Shown: one piece after another, positions 1 through 9,129 of the stretch | How the letters are laid out: every line of letters starts with the position of its first letter | Position numbering within the stretch: position 1 is the stretch's first letter | NCBI RefSeq assembly: GCF_035712445.1 | Contig: NZ_DASTAT010000072.1 | Span: 1 to 64,000, forward strand | Length of the DNA stretch: 64,000 nt | DNA from: Oligoflexus sp. | GTDB lineage: Bacteria > Bdellovibrionota_B > Oligoflexia > Oligoflexales > Oligoflexaceae | Direction of reading: 5' to 3' | The notes under the pieces: model-generated | Databases searched by the model: none | What the model was told of the DNA's origin: nothing | What the model saw: only the letters and a program-made list of their open reading frames with translations | Made by a program: the position numbers and the translations under genes

Positions 1-523
1 CCAGCGCCTGATACGCGCCGATCAGCAATTGTTGCCCCGTCTGTCCCCGGGCATAGAACGTACGGGAAACCTGGGCACCGCCGAACGATCGATTTGCGAG
101 AGTGCCGCCGTATTCACGCGCGAAAGGAACACCCTGCGCCACGCACTGGTCGATGATGTTCACGCTGACTTCGGCCAGGCGATAGACGTTGGCTTCACGC
201 GAGCGGAAGTCACCGCCTTTGATGGTGTCATAGAACAGGCGGTGCACCGAATCACCGTCGTTTTTATAGTTTTTCGCAGCGTTGATACCGCCCTGGGCGG
301 CGATACTATGGGCGCGGCGCGGACTGTCCTGATAGCAGTAGCAGGAGACCTGATAGCCCATTTCAGCCAGAGTCGCGGCTGCGGCGGCGCCGGCAAGACC
401 GGAACCGACCACGATCACATGATATTTACGGCGGTTGGCAGGGTTGACCAACTTCATATTAAAGCGGTGGTTGCTCCATTTTTCCGCAAGTGGACCGCTT
501 GGAATTTTAGAATCCAATTTCAT
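1..523 (-). CDS. sdhA: Succinate dehydrogenase flavoprotein subunit (N-terminal part)
   Basis: FAD-carrying catalytic subunit of succinate dehydrogenase/fumarate reductase, which oxidises succinate and passes electrons through the iron-sulfur subunit to membrane quinone. Only about 174 N-terminal residues are present; the gene runs off the left edge. The translation shows a dinucleotide-binding start ([20 protein letters not shown]) followed by [20 protein letters not shown], the flavin-attachment region of SdhA/FrdA, and [21 protein letters not shown], where the family has its conserved substrate-side segment. The ATG at 523 lies 28 bases after the sdhC stop, so the two form an sdhCA operon. 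About 30 residues precede the Rossmann fold, as in the SdhA form that pairs with a single cytochrome b subunit. High confidence. Confidence 0.93.
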   Translation of the reverse strand, partial: MKLDSKIPSGPLAEKWSNHRFNMKLVNPANRRKYHVIVVGSGLAGAAAAATLAEMGYQVSCYCYQDSPRRAHSIAAQGGINAAKNYKNDGDSVHRLFYDTIKGGDFRSREANVYRLAEVSVNIIDQCVAQGVPFAREYGGTLANRSFGGAQVSRTFYARGQTGQQLLIGAYQAL

Positions 524-551
524 CTTTGTGTGCTCCTCGAATTCGTCGCGT

Positions 552-1229
552 TTACCGAATGATTCCAAACAGAACGGCCAATGGGATCGTGGCACCGGCC
601 AGCGTCACAACCCAACCGACCAGAGGCATGAACTTCCGGAAGAAGGGGTTGTATTTGCTATGGTTCAGGCCAACCGACTGAAACATGCTCGAAAGACCGT
701 GACTCAAATGGTAACCGAGCACGAGCATCGCGGCGACATAAGTGATCGAAATGAACGGCTGTTGGAAACCTGCCACGACCATCGTGTAAACGTCGTCCCG
801 GCCCTGGTTGTCGATATAGGGGCCGGCATAGTTGGTGATTCTGAAAGTATAATGAGCGAGATGATAAAGCACGAAGAGAAGAACGATGGTTCCGGTTCGC
901 GCCATGGTCCGCGATGCGTACGAAGCCTTGAAGGTATCTTCGAAGGCGTAAGCGCGCGGCCGAGCGGCTTTGTTCTCTGCGGCAAGGCTATAGGCCGTGA
1001 TCACGTGCAGAAGGAAGAAAACCAGCAGTCCACCCCGGGCGATCCAGAGCAAACCGTAAGGCAGGTTGCGCAGGCCTACTGCGTACTGATTCATCGCGTC
1101 CTGACCAACGTACAGGAGCAGGTTGCCTGCTATGTGACCAACCAGGAAGGCGAACAGGCCTGCGCCCGTCACGGCCATCACATACTTGGCACCTAGTGAG
1201 GACTTCATGAGACGAACGATCCAACTCAT
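552..1229 (-). CDS. sdhC: Succinate dehydrogenase cytochrome b subunit (single-subunit anchor)
   Basis: Membrane anchor of succinate:quinone oxidoreductase, 225 residues with about five transmembrane helices. Histidines suited to two haems lie in helical segments ([35 protein letters not shown]). This is the pattern of type B anchors, where one polypeptide replaces SdhC plus SdhD; in known members this goes with menaquinone. I chose the ATG at 1229 because GGAGAG lies four bases upstream; an in-frame start at 1289 would add 20 residues that do not look like the family. It is upstream of sdhA and probably the first gene of sdhCA(B). The haem assignment is inferred from histidine placement. Confidence 0.9.
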   Translation of the reverse strand: MSWIVRLMKSSLGAKYVMAVTGAGLFAFLVGHIAGNLLLYVGQDAMNQYAVGLRNLPYGLLWIARGGLLVFFLLHVITAYSLAAENKAARPRAYAFEDTFKASYASRTMARTGTIVLLFVLYHLAHYTFRITNYAGPYIDNQGRDDVYTMVVAGFQQPFISITYVAAMLVLGYHLSHGLSSMFQSVGLNHSKYNPFFRKFMPLVGWVVTLAGATIPLAVLFGIIR

Positions 1230-1359
1230 AGATCTCTCCACGGGAAATTCTGACAATTGCAGATGAGCAAAGGCTCTCTGTCCAGGCAAGCTATGAACTT
1301 AACCCGGACTTTCTTATAACAATGCAGAGTTTTTTTCCATGAAAAAGGCCGGAAATGCA

Positions 1360-1399
1360 GCGGCGCGGGCCCTTGAATCTGGGCCGAGCCTCGCGCCGC
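1360..1399. terminator. GC-rich hairpin between the M16 peptidase gene and sdhC
   Basis: Arms GCGGCGCG (1360-1367) and CGCGCCGC (1392-1399) pair, with an inner GGGCCC/GGGCC stem and a six-base bulge on one side. Read on the minus strand it lies just past the M16 peptidase stop, and a run of five T follows about ten bases beyond the stem. It may end that transcript, but the distance to the T run makes it a poor classical terminator. Confidence 0.35.
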
Positions 1400-1408
1400 C
1401 GTATGGCT

Positions 1409-3976
1409 TTAGGAGTGGGATTCGCTGACAGGGCCAACGCGCACGATGACCTGCTCCTGGGATTCGAGCAGGCGTTTCGCGACATTTTGCACAGCTGCAC
1501 GATCGACTTCAAGCAGGCGGTTCGCGTAGTTTTCAAAATCGTCGTAGCCAAGACCATAGAGTTCCATGAGCGCCATCGACATCGCCTGGGCATCGCCCCG
1601 CTGCATGTCCGACTCATGCCCGCCAATCAGATAGTTACGGGCGCGATCGATCTCGTCCTGACTCACACCGTTTTGACAAATGTCATTCCAGACGTTGCGG
1701 ATCCCCAGCTCGGCGTCTTTAAGCTTATGCGGCGTACATGCCATATAGGCCCCAAAGATCCCGCGGTGGCAACCGTAGGAATGAAGCGGTGCGACGGAGT
1801 AAGCGAGGCTCTGTTCGTCGCGCAGCTTGACAAAGAATCGTCCTCCACTGCCGCCGAGCACGTTGCTCAGGACGTCCAGGGCATAGCGATCCTTGTCATT
1901 CCAGCTGAGGCCGAGGGTACCCATCACAAGGTGAACCTGCTCACGGTCCTTATGAAGATTGGTGACCTGAGCCTTCAGCTCGGCTGGCAACGCCTGCACG
2001 ATATTGGTCGGACGGGCCACGTTTCTATGCAGCGGCTGCAGGAGACGCTCCATCATGCGGGCCATGGGTTCGAAGGGCAGGCGGCCCACCGCGCTGATGA
2101 TCCAGTGCGAGCGATCGCGGATCGCGTTGTATTCTTCCAAAAGCGCATCGCAGGTAAAGCCGCGCACGACCTCTTCAGAACCCCAGACCGGGCTCGCGTA
2201 AGGGTGTTTGCCGTAAACAGCCTGCTGGAAGCGGCGCATGGCAAGAGCGGAAGGGGAATCCTTTTCCGCCTGGATGTTATCGAAGACTTCCATCTGTGCG
2301 GTTTGCAGCTGCATATCGGGGAAACGCGGATCCAAAATCGATTCCGCCCAAAGGGGAAGAAGGTCCTCGACCTGCTCGGAAAGACATTGGAATTTTACGC
2401 CCAAAGTGTCCTTGCCGGAGAAACCGCCAAGTACTGCGCCCTGACCTTCGAGGCGACGCAGCATATCCGCATAATTATGCGTGGCGGTCGCCGAACCGAG
2501 AAGATCGGCCAGGATATGGTACATACCAGCCTGCGCGGGATTCTCGGAGCGCAGACCGCCCGAGCAGACCGCGGTTATATTCATCAGATCGTTGTGATTC
2601 TGCTGCTTATAGATGAAGGTGACCTGGGGCGTGAGTTTGGTCACATGGATGGTCGTCGCGGACTTGCCGGTGCCGACGTTATTCGCCTGAGGCGCGCGGA
2701 AGCCGGAAAGAAAGGCTTTGCGCACGTCATCCGCCGTATGCTGACTGTCTTTCGGCAGTATACAGGCCATGATGCAGCCATCCTCACGAATCCACCGATG
2801 CACAGCCTGCTCGACTTCATAGGTATTCAAACGGTTGATCTGGGCCTCGACCACGTAGTCGTGCAGAAGATCGTGCGGCGTTTGCAGAGCATTGCCCAGG
2901 GAACGGGCCTGGCCTGAGACGGTTTCCTCGGCATAGATGCGATCAGCCTTGGCATTGGCGCGGGCGCGTTCCAGTTCTTCGCGGGTCACAGGCTCTTCGT
3001 ATTTTAAACGAGCGAGTTCCGCGCCCAGCGCAGTCACGCATTCCAAATAGGTTTCAGCGTGCGGCATGGCGCTGAGTTCGAACACGCCGCCGAAACTCGG
3101 AGCATAGACGGAAGCGCCGACGACGCTGGTCAGCTGCTGCTCATCGCGTACGCGGCGGTGAAGGCGCGAGGACTCGCCACTGCCGAGGGCGAAGGCGGCC
3201 AGATCCAAAGGCAAAAGGTCATCATGCAAAAGCGCAGGCGCGGGAAAGGCGATCTCGATGCGCGGCTGTTCGAAGTCACCTTTGACGATATGAACCTGGG
3301 GTTCTTTGATGCTCGGCAGTTTCAAGTTCAGCGTGCGGTCCTTGGCCTTGCCCTGCGCGGCGCCAAAAGCCTTTTGAATATCATTGATAAGACTCTCGGC
3401 GTTCACCGCACCCACGGCCACGACCTTCATGTTGTCGGGCTGATACCATTTCTTCATGAAGGCAAAGATCTGTTCACGCGAATAATTCTTGATGGTTTCT
3501 TCAAAACCGATAATGGGCTTCGAGGCCGGGGTTCCTTCATAGATGGAACCAAAAACCTTGCGGCCGAGCATATAGCCCGGGCTGTCTTCGTTCCGCTTCA
3601 GCTCTTCCAGGATCACTTCCTTCTCACGGGACAGTTCTTCCGGATCGAAGCTGCTATTGAAGATGGAATCTGCAAGGATATCAATGGCTTCTGCCGCATG
3701 CGTGGCGGGCAGGGTCAGATAGAAAACAGTGTGTTCGAAGCTCGTGTAGGCGTTCATCTCGCCGCCGAGGAACTCCACGCGCCGGGATATTTCACCGACG
3801 GCAAAGCGCTTTGTGCCTTTGAACAGCATATGCTCGATGCAGTGGCTGATCCCTTCTTCACCTTTTTCTTCGTGCAGGGATCCCACACCGATCCAGCACT
3901 GCAGGGCAAACATTTTAGAAAATTGGTTCTCCTGGATCACGACATCAATGCCATTCTCCAAACGCTTGCGCAGCAT
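1409..3976 (-). CDS. M16 family zinc metallopeptidase (two tandem M16 halves)
   Basis: Predicted insulinase/processing-peptidase family protein of 855 residues, about the length of two fused M16 modules. The inverted zinc motif HxxEH is seen as H45-C-I-E48-H49, and E125, exactly 76 residues after H49, fits the third ligand. The N-terminal half is therefore catalytic; the C-terminal half (from about residue 430) lacks HxxEH and should be the structural half that closes the clamshell. No signal peptide is visible, so a cytoplasmic or non-classically exported location is open. The start ATG has GTGAGG five bases upstream. It is followed on the same strand by the sdh genes after a hairpin. The substrate cannot be told from sequence. 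Confidence 0.9.
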   Translation of the reverse strand: MLRKRLENGIDVVIQENQFSKMFALQCWIGVGSLHEEKGEEGISHCIEHMLFKGTKRFAVGEISRRVEFLGGEMNAYTSFEHTVFYLTLPATHAAEAIDILADSIFNSSFDPEELSREKEVILEELKRNEDSPGYMLGRKVFGSIYEGTPASKPIIGFEETIKNYSREQIFAFMKKWYQPDNMKVVAVGAVNAESLINDIQKAFGAAQGKAKDRTLNLKLPSIKEPQVHIVKGDFEQPRIEIAFPAPALLHDDLLPLDLAAFALGSGESSRLHRRVRDEQQLTSVVGASVYAPSFGGVFELSAMPHAETYLECVTALGAELARLKYEEPVTREELERARANAKADRIYAEETVSGQARSLGNALQTPHDLLHDYVVEAQINRLNTYEVEQAVHRWIREDGCIMACILPKDSQHTADDVRKAFLSGFRAPQANNVGTGKSATTIHVTKLTPQVTFIYKQQNHNDLMNITAVCSGGLRSENPAQAGMYHILADLLGSATATHNYADMLRRLEGQGAVLGGFSGKDTLGVKFQCLSEQVEDLLPLWAESILDPRFPDMQLQTAQMEVFDNIQAEKDSPSALAMRRFQQAVYGKHPYASPVWGSEEVVRGFTCDALLEEYNAIRDRSHWIISAVGRLPFEPMARMMERLLQPLHRNVARPTNIVQALPAELKAQVTNLHKDREQVHLVMGTLGLSWNDKDRYALDVLSNVLGGSGGRFFVKLRDEQSLAYSVAPLHSYGCHRGIFGAYMACTPHKLKDAELGIRNVWNDICQNGVSQDEIDRARNYLIGGHESDMQRGDAQAMSMALMELYGLGYDDFENYANRLLEVDRAAVQNVAKRLLESQEQVIVRVGPVSESHS

Positions 3977-3994
3977 GTAGGCCTCACTTCTGTA

Positions 3995-4987
3995 TTAGAT
4001 TTTCATCGTCAGAGACAGGTGCAGGGAACTTTGCCAGTCCTTGGCATCATCTTTCTTACTGGTCGCGTAGCTGAATGAAAATTGCTTTTGATAAATTCCG
4101 ATGCCGGCGCCGGTCACTTCACGGGCATCGCCGCGAATCGTGCGCCCATGGGCCGCGAAGAGCCTGAGGATGTCAAAGGTCTTCACCTGAACTCCACCAA
4201 ACGCCATGCGTTCGGGTCTATCATCAACTTCCGACGGCGCCAGAGCCAGCCCGTCCACAATCGGATCATTCCATTCAAGGTTCACCGCCCGATCGCGCTG
4301 TCTCACTTCACCATGCACGGTCACGGTCTGGGTTTTATCCTCCCAGGCCAGGCCCACGCGAGCCGTCTTCGGAGCCACCTCGGCGATGCGGCGATTGTTG
4401 AAATTTTCCAGCGATAGGCCGAGGCGGACCTGAGTCCCGAGCATCGCGATCACACCCGCTCCCAGGGAAATTCCCTTATACACTTCAGGATTTGCCGGGT
4501 CGGTGATGGTGTCTTCAGCTTCCACGTAATGGCCCGAGAAACCTATTGCAAAATAATCAGTGGGAATGGAAATGGCCACGGAACCGCGCTTATGCACGGG
4601 CGAATCTCCCTCGGCATCGGCACGGTTGCGTTCCTTCAGGTTTTCCGCGAAGCCTGTGTACTCAAAGCCAGCCACATAACGGGATGTGATCCCATCAATG
4701 ACGGAAACTTTATAGAAGGGGCGGCCTTGAGAGGGCCAGTAATACCCGCCCCCCACATCATAGGAGCGATGCAGGTAAAGCATGGCAGGATTCAGGCGAA
4801 TGGCGCCCTGATCGCTGACACTCGCCACCCCGGAACCGGCCAGGGCTGCCCCGCTGCCGCTGACGGCTTCGATTTCCTCGGGAAGTGACCAGGCATTGCG
4901 ATCACTCGTTTCAGCCGCCTGGAGATTGCTGGTCAGAGCCAGACCTTGGAACGCAAGCAAAAGACCGGATACAAGGGGGCTCCGCAT
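3995..4987 (-). CDS. Predicted outer-membrane beta-barrel protein, function unknown
   Basis: Protein of 330 residues with a signal peptide (hydrophobic core, then NLQA|AET near residue 24). The mature part is made of alternating short polar/hydrophobic stretches with many Gly and aromatic residues, as in beta-barrels, and starts with a segment (SGSGAALAGSGVASVSDQGA) resembling the N-terminal region of FadL/PorV-like proteins. I chose the ATG at 4987, with AGGAG eight bases upstream, over one two codons earlier. It lies 18 bases upstream of the M16 peptidase start, so the two are probably co-transcribed. The barrel assignment is inference from pattern; the ligand is unknown. Confidence 0.65.
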   Translation of the reverse strand: MRSPLVSGLLLAFQGLALTSNLQAAETSDRNAWSLPEEIEAVSGSGAALAGSGVASVSDQGAIRLNPAMLYLHRSYDVGGGYYWPSQGRPFYKVSVIDGITSRYVAGFEYTGFAENLKERNRADAEGDSPVHKRGSVAISIPTDYFAIGFSGHYVEAEDTITDPANPEVYKGISLGAGVIAMLGTQVRLGLSLENFNNRRIAEVAPKTARVGLAWEDKTQTVTVHGEVRQRDRAVNLEWNDPIVDGLALAPSEVDDRPERMAFGGVQVKTFDILRLFAAHGRTIRGDAREVTGAGIGIYQKQFSFSYATSKKDDAKDWQSSLHLSLTMKI

Positions 4988-5018
4988 GAACATAACTCCT
5001 GGCGTAAACGGGCAAGGC

Positions 5019-5357
5019 TTACTTCTCGGCCTTCGCTGCAGCCACTTTCGGGGTAGCTGTGATGTGGCTCTTTTGAACTTTCAGCGTGGTATTGGGACCC
5101 GCTTCCAAAGTTACAAAGGCGTCGGCGATGGCTTTAATACGACCGATGATGCCGCCCGTGGTCACCACTTCGTCGCCGACCTTCAGAGTCGTAAGAAGCG
5201 CCTGATGCTCCTTGGCCTTTTTTTGTTGGGGCCGGATCACCAGGAAATACATGATCACAATAAATGCCAGAGGCATGATGAGAATTTCCAAGGTGCTCGG
5301 CTGCGCCGGTTTTGCGCCTTGGGCATAAGCAACGTCGATCAGTGAAAACAGCGTCAT
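5019..5357 (-). CDS. yajC: Sec translocase accessory protein YajC
   Basis: Small single-span inner-membrane protein that associates with SecDF-YidC. At 112 residues it matches the family. Hallmarks are the membrane helix (LEILIMPLAFIVIMYFLVI) followed at once by RPQQKKAKEH and LKVGDEVVTTGGIIGRI, the most conserved block of YajC. The short N-terminal segment MTLFSLIDVAYAQG precedes the helix. secD and secF, frequent neighbours, are not next to it here; downstream on the same strand lies the predicted outer-membrane protein gene. High confidence. Confidence 0.95.
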   Translation of the reverse strand: MTLFSLIDVAYAQGAKPAQPSTLEILIMPLAFIVIMYFLVIRPQQKKAKEHQALLTTLKVGDEVVTTGGIIGRIKAIADAFVTLEAGPNTTLKVQKSHITATPKVAAAKAEK

Positions 5358-5375
5358 GATACCTCCCGCACTGTG

Positions 5376-5969
5376 CTAATCAGAGGCTCCGACTGTACTG
5401 GATGCTTCCGGCATTTGCAACGGAGCAACCGAAAGCTCATAAAGCTGGCGGGACTCGATTTTGCAGATTTTGGCGGCATTATTGCTGTTCCAAATCCAAA
5501 GCGCCAAAACCAGGGGATTGGCGCCGAAAAAGAGCAAAAGTCCGAGGCCCTCAAGAGCATGGGAAGCATATTCAGGGTGACGCACAAAACGGTAAGGTCC
5601 CTGTCTGGTGCGCGGCATGCCGGGAACGAACACGCAGCGATGGCTCCAGAGTCGGCCGAGGCTTCGCATCGACCAGATACGCAGAAGAAGACTGGTCATC
5701 AGAAGGGTCAGACCCAGCACAGGGATTGCGGTCCAGCGCAAAAAACCCGGCAAAAGAAAGTGCGAAAGCCAGGCGACCCACGGCAGAGCCTGCTGGATAT
5801 GATAGTAGCGCTTCATCTGTTCCGGTATCAGCTCCTCGCCGCCGACCACTTTGAGGTAGGCATAATTGTAGCCATGCACACGCCGTTCACCATAGGTCAC
5901 GAGCGCTGTGGCTATCAAAACGAGTACTGCTGGAAGTTCTGCAGGCAGACTTGCGATGGCGACTGCCAC
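5376..5969 (-). CDS. Isoprenylcysteine carboxyl methyltransferase-like membrane protein
   Basis: Integral membrane protein of 197 residues with about four to five hydrophobic segments. The signature GPYRFVRHPEYASHALEGLG is the conserved cofactor-side motif of the ICMT/phospholipid-methyltransferase superfamily, whose members use S-adenosylmethionine at the membrane face. Bacteria lack the eukaryotic CaaX pathway, so the substrate is unknown; related proteins act on lipids or small hydrophobic molecules. The start is GTG at 5969 with GAGG eight bases upstream. The C-terminus carries a second conserved-looking segment (NAAKICKIESRQLYEL), where relatives have their Glu-rich end motif. The gene sits 18 bases before yajC, suggesting one transcript. 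Confidence 0.75.
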   Translation of the reverse strand: MAVAIASLPAELPAVLVLIATALVTYGERRVHGYNYAYLKVVGGEELIPEQMKRYYHIQQALPWVAWLSHFLLPGFLRWTAIPVLGLTLLMTSLLLRIWSMRSLGRLWSHRCVFVPGMPRTRQGPYRFVRHPEYASHALEGLGLLLFFGANPLVLALWIWNSNNAAKICKIESRQLYELSVAPLQMPEASSTVGASD

Positions 5970-6075
5970 TCCCTGAACCTCACTTAAATTATTGACTGAT
6001 CACAGCATCCTAACACAATGCTCACAGTAAAATGAAGAAAGTTCCCAGGAATTATGCCATGAAATCCCTAGGTGT

Positions 6076-6104
6076 TTGACCCGGGCATCGAATCCGAGTA
6101 TGGA
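6076..6104 (+). promoter_or_regulatory. Candidate promoter for the UvrD-like helicase gene
   Basis: TTGACC at 6076-6081 and TATGGA at 6099-6104 are separated by 17 bases, ending 34 bases before the chosen ATG at 6139. The -35 element is good and the -10 weak, so this is a tentative sigma-70-type call. Confidence 0.35.
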
Positions 6105-6138
6105 TTGCGATCCAACGTCCTCCTGCCGAGAGAAGAAC

Positions 6139-8196
6139 ATGGTCGATTTTTCGCAGCTCAATCCTGAACAGCATCAGGCCGTCACCCGCATCCAGGGGCC
6201 GGTCATGATTATAGCCGGCGCCGGAACCGGGAAAACCCGCGTTATCACCTACCGGATGGCGTTCATGCTGCATGCGGGCGTGAATCCGACGGAAATCGTC
6301 GCGATGACCTTTACCAACAAAGCCGCCCGCGAAATGAAAGAGCGTCTGACCGAACTGGTGGGGCGCAGTGCGAAAGGCATCATCATCGGCACCTTTCACA
6401 GTTTCTGTCTGCGCGTGCTTCGGGAGTTTGCGCATGAGGCGGGCCTGGATTCACGTTTTTCCCTGGCAGGGACCTCGGATCAGCTCGACCTTGTGCGAAA
6501 AGCGATGGAGGAACGCGGCTGGCAGGGGCTTTATCGGCCCGAAGACCTGCTCGCGCGGATCAGCAATGCGAAGAATGCTCTGCTGCGGCCCCAGGATGTT
6601 CTGAGTGCGGATCCTTTGCGGTTTTCGGACAAGGATCCGGCGGTGCTCGCGGCCATCTATGATGTTTATGAACGGCAGCTGAAGCTCAACCGCGTGATTG
6701 ACTTCGATGATTGTATTTTCAAAACGGCGCTGCTTTTGAAAAACGACAAGGAGCTTTGCGAAAGGCTCCAGGCCCGTTGGCGTTATTTCCTGGTCGATGA
6801 GTTTCAGGATACCAACTTCGCCCAGCTTTATGTTTTGGAACTGCTTGCCAAAGAGTCACGCAATATCTGTGTGGTCGGCGATGATGATCAGTCGATCTAC
6901 AGCTGGCGGGGGGCCCTGGTGGAAACGCTCGATCGCTTCGAGCAGATTTTCCCTGGGACGCTTTTGATTAAATTGGAGCAGAACTACCGCTGCTCGAACG
7001 TGATCCTGCACGCGGCGAACACGGTGATCCGCAATAACACGGGCCGAAAGTCCAAGACGCTCTGGAGTTCTTCACAGAATCAGCAGCCCATCACTCTCGC
7101 TTCGCATGCGGATGATGTGAATGAAGCGAAGTGGATTGCGAAAAAATGCTTCACGCTCCTCGGCCAGGGGTTTAAACCCAAAGACATCGGCATCCTCTAT
7201 CGCGCCAATGCCCAGGCCAAGGCTGTGGAGATGGCTCTGCGCGAGATGCAGGTGGCCTATAAAGTCTATGGCGGGACGAGTTTCTTCGAACGCAAGGAAG
7301 TGAAGGATTTCCTCTGTTATTTCAGGCTTTCCGTGAATCCAGGCGATCGCCTCGCTTTCTGGCGGATCATCAACACGCCTGTGCGCGGCATCGGTCTCAA
7401 AACTTTGGAAAAAATCGAAGAAGCTGCGAAAAAGCATGACAAGAGCCCTCTTGAGGTTTTGAACCTCGGCCTTGTCGAACTCGATAGCCGGGCGCAGAAG
7501 GCCACGCAGGAATTCGTGCAGGCGATCCGCAGTCTTCATGATACGCCGCTCGTCGGCGTGGAGGATCTGGAGCTCAGAGGCCAGCGGATCATCAAGGAAT
7601 TCGGGCTGGAAGATGAGATTCGGCATAAGACCACGCATGAAGGGGCCCGCCGCCGCAAAATCGAGTCGATGAAAAAACTCCCGACCTGGATTCGAACCCT
7701 TGCCGAACGCCAGGTCGAGGACCGCGGCCAGCTGCAGCTGCTTGATCTTCTGGATGCGCTCAGTCTTGGTGATAATGAAAAAGAGCAGAAGGGCGGCAAC
7801 GATAATCACGTTTCGCTCATGACCATCCACGCCTCGAAAGGCCTGGAGTTCCCGGTCGTCTTCCTGTGCGGTGTGGAAGAGGATCAGCTGCCGCACAAAA
7901 ACAGCGTGAACTCCGATCAAGCGCTGATGGAAGAACGTCGGCTCTTTTACGTTGCGATCACCCGCGCGAAAATAAGACTCCATTTGACTTACGCACGCGA
8001 GCGATTTTCCCAGTTCAAAAAACAGACAAGAAAACCGAGTCGTTTCATAGACGAACTCCCCAATAAGGGCGTCGAAACGGAACACGATGCCGAGATGCGG
8101 TCGATGGTCGAGGAAGAGCAGAAGAAGGAAATCAATATGAGCCGGCTCTCGAAGCTCAAACAGGAGCTGCGGAGCGGGTTTGCGCGGCGCGATTAG
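6139..8196 (+). CDS. UvrD/PcrA/Rep family DNA helicase
   Basis: Superfamily 1A 3'-5' DNA helicase of 685 residues, close to the usual 650-730. Motifs in order: Q-motif LNPEQHQAV, Walker A AGAGTGKT at residues 26-33, motif Ia AMTFTNKAAREMKER, Walker B LVDEFQDTN, motif III DQSIYSWRGA, motif IV QNYRC, motif V TIHASKGLEFPVVF and motif VI YVAITRAKIRL. Such enzymes act in nucleotide-excision and mismatch repair and in clearing blocked forks. The sequence alone does not separate UvrD, PcrA and Rep. I chose the ATG at 6139 because the homology begins there (MVDFSQLNPEQ) and GAGAGAAG lies just upstream; an ORF start 63 bases earlier has no family match. It converges on rpoH with a four-base overlap. 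Confidence 0.94.
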   Translation: MVDFSQLNPEQHQAVTRIQGPVMIIAGAGTGKTRVITYRMAFMLHAGVNPTEIVAMTFTNKAAREMKERLTELVGRSAKGIIIGTFHSFCLRVLREFAHEAGLDSRFSLAGTSDQLDLVRKAMEERGWQGLYRPEDLLARISNAKNALLRPQDVLSADPLRFSDKDPAVLAAIYDVYERQLKLNRVIDFDDCIFKTALLLKNDKELCERLQARWRYFLVDEFQDTNFAQLYVLELLAKESRNICVVGDDDQSIYSWRGALVETLDRFEQIFPGTLLIKLEQNYRCSNVILHAANTVIRNNTGRKSKTLWSSSQNQQPITLASHADDVNEAKWIAKKCFTLLGQGFKPKDIGILYRANAQAKAVEMALREMQVAYKVYGGTSFFERKEVKDFLCYFRLSVNPGDRLAFWRIINTPVRGIGLKTLEKIEEAAKKHDKSPLEVLNLGLVELDSRAQKATQEFVQAIRSLHDTPLVGVEDLELRGQRIIKEFGLEDEIRHKTTHEGARRRKIESMKKLPTWIRTLAERQVEDRGQLQLLDLLDALSLGDNEKEQKGGNDNHVSLMTIHASKGLEFPVVFLCGVEEDQLPHKNSVNSDQALMEERRLFYVAITRAKIRLHLTYARERFSQFKKQTRKPSRFIDELPNKGVETEHDAEMRSMVEEEQKKEINMSRLSKLKQELRSGFARRD

Positions 8197-9089
8197 TCCT
8201 CGACTTCCAGATCGATGACGCCTTTGTCTTTCACGAAATTTTTCAGATTATTTACAATGCGGGCTTCGATCTGTCGGGCCCGTTCACGACTGATGCCGTA
8301 ACGGTCGCCGATTTCCTGCAGGGTCACCGGATTTTCATTCATGATCCGGTCTTCGAAGATCTCGCGATCACGGCCTTTGAGCGTCTGCCGAAAGTTTTCC
8401 AGCTGTTCGCCAAAAATAGCTTTGAGTTCATTGTTGGCCAGGGTTTCTTCGATGCTGGGCCGCTGATCGGAGAGCATCGACCCCCTGGTCACACCCTCGC
8501 CGTCATCATCCGAACCCACCGGCGCATCCAGGGAATAATCCGGCCCGTTGAGGCGCATCTGCATGTCGATCACATCCTTTTCCCGAACATCCAGGTTTGC
8601 GGCCAGGAGCTTGGTATCGATGCGATCGTATTCGGCCAGGAGTTTGTCCATCTCTTTGCGCAAGTTGAAGAAAAGCTTGCGTTGGGCGGCTGTTGTGCCA
8701 ATCTTAACCTGGCTTTTGTTGTCCATGATGTACTTGAGAATATAGGCCCTTATCCACCAGGCGGCGTAACTCGAAAGTTTCACCCCCTTATAAGGGTTGT
8801 ACTTTTTCACCGCCTGCATGAGACCATAGTTGCCTTCCTGAATCAGATCGAGAAGGTTGGCCTGAGCCTGACGGAAGTCGTTGGCGATTTTGACAACAAG
8901 GCGGAGATTCGAGGTTACAAGACGGTGGGCAGCTGCTATATCTCCCTCTTCAAAATGCTTGCGGGCAGCTTCCAATTCTTCTTCTGGCGTCAGCAGGGAA
9001 TATTTGGAGATTTCTTGCAGATAAAGTTGGAGAGGTGATAACTTGCTTACAGCCTGGCTAGCCTTGGGAGTTGGCAGATTTTTCGACAT
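8193..9089 (-). CDS. rpoH: Heat-shock sigma factor RpoH (sigma-32)
   Basis: Alternative sigma-70-family factor of 298 residues that directs RNA polymerase to heat-shock promoters. Visible are region 1.2 (SPLQLYLQEISKYSLLTPEEE), region 2 with NLRLVVKIAN and the region 2.4 block YNPYKGVKLSSYAAWWIRAY, the RpoH-box area after it (AAQRKLFFNLRKEM, which sets RpoH apart from RpoD), and region 4.2 as a helix-turn-helix (TLQEIGDRYGISRERARQIE). There is no long region 1.1. The ATG at 9089 has GAGGTG five bases upstream. It is transcribed divergently from the lipid-kinase-like gene (about 40 bases between starts) and its stop overlaps the helicase stop. Confidence 0.93.
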   Translation of the reverse strand: MSKNLPTPKASQAVSKLSPLQLYLQEISKYSLLTPEEELEAARKHFEEGDIAAAHRLVTSNLRLVVKIANDFRQAQANLLDLIQEGNYGLMQAVKKYNPYKGVKLSSYAAWWIRAYILKYIMDNKSQVKIGTTAAQRKLFFNLRKEMDKLLAEYDRIDTKLLAANLDVREKDVIDMQMRLNGPDYSLDAPVGSDDDGEGVTRGSMLSDQRPSIEETLANNELKAIFGEQLENFRQTLKGRDREIFEDRIMNENPVTLQEIGDRYGISRERARQIEARIVNNLKNFVKDKGVIDLEVED

Positions 9090-9129
9090 CAATTCACCTC
9101 TGCTTCAACCTGACAAATGGGACTGAAAT

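Noticed and set aside
1355..2917. Plus-strand ORF of 520 codons opposite the M16 peptidase gene
   Set aside because: The minus strand encodes a clear M16 protein with its zinc motif; the plus-strand translation has no domain.
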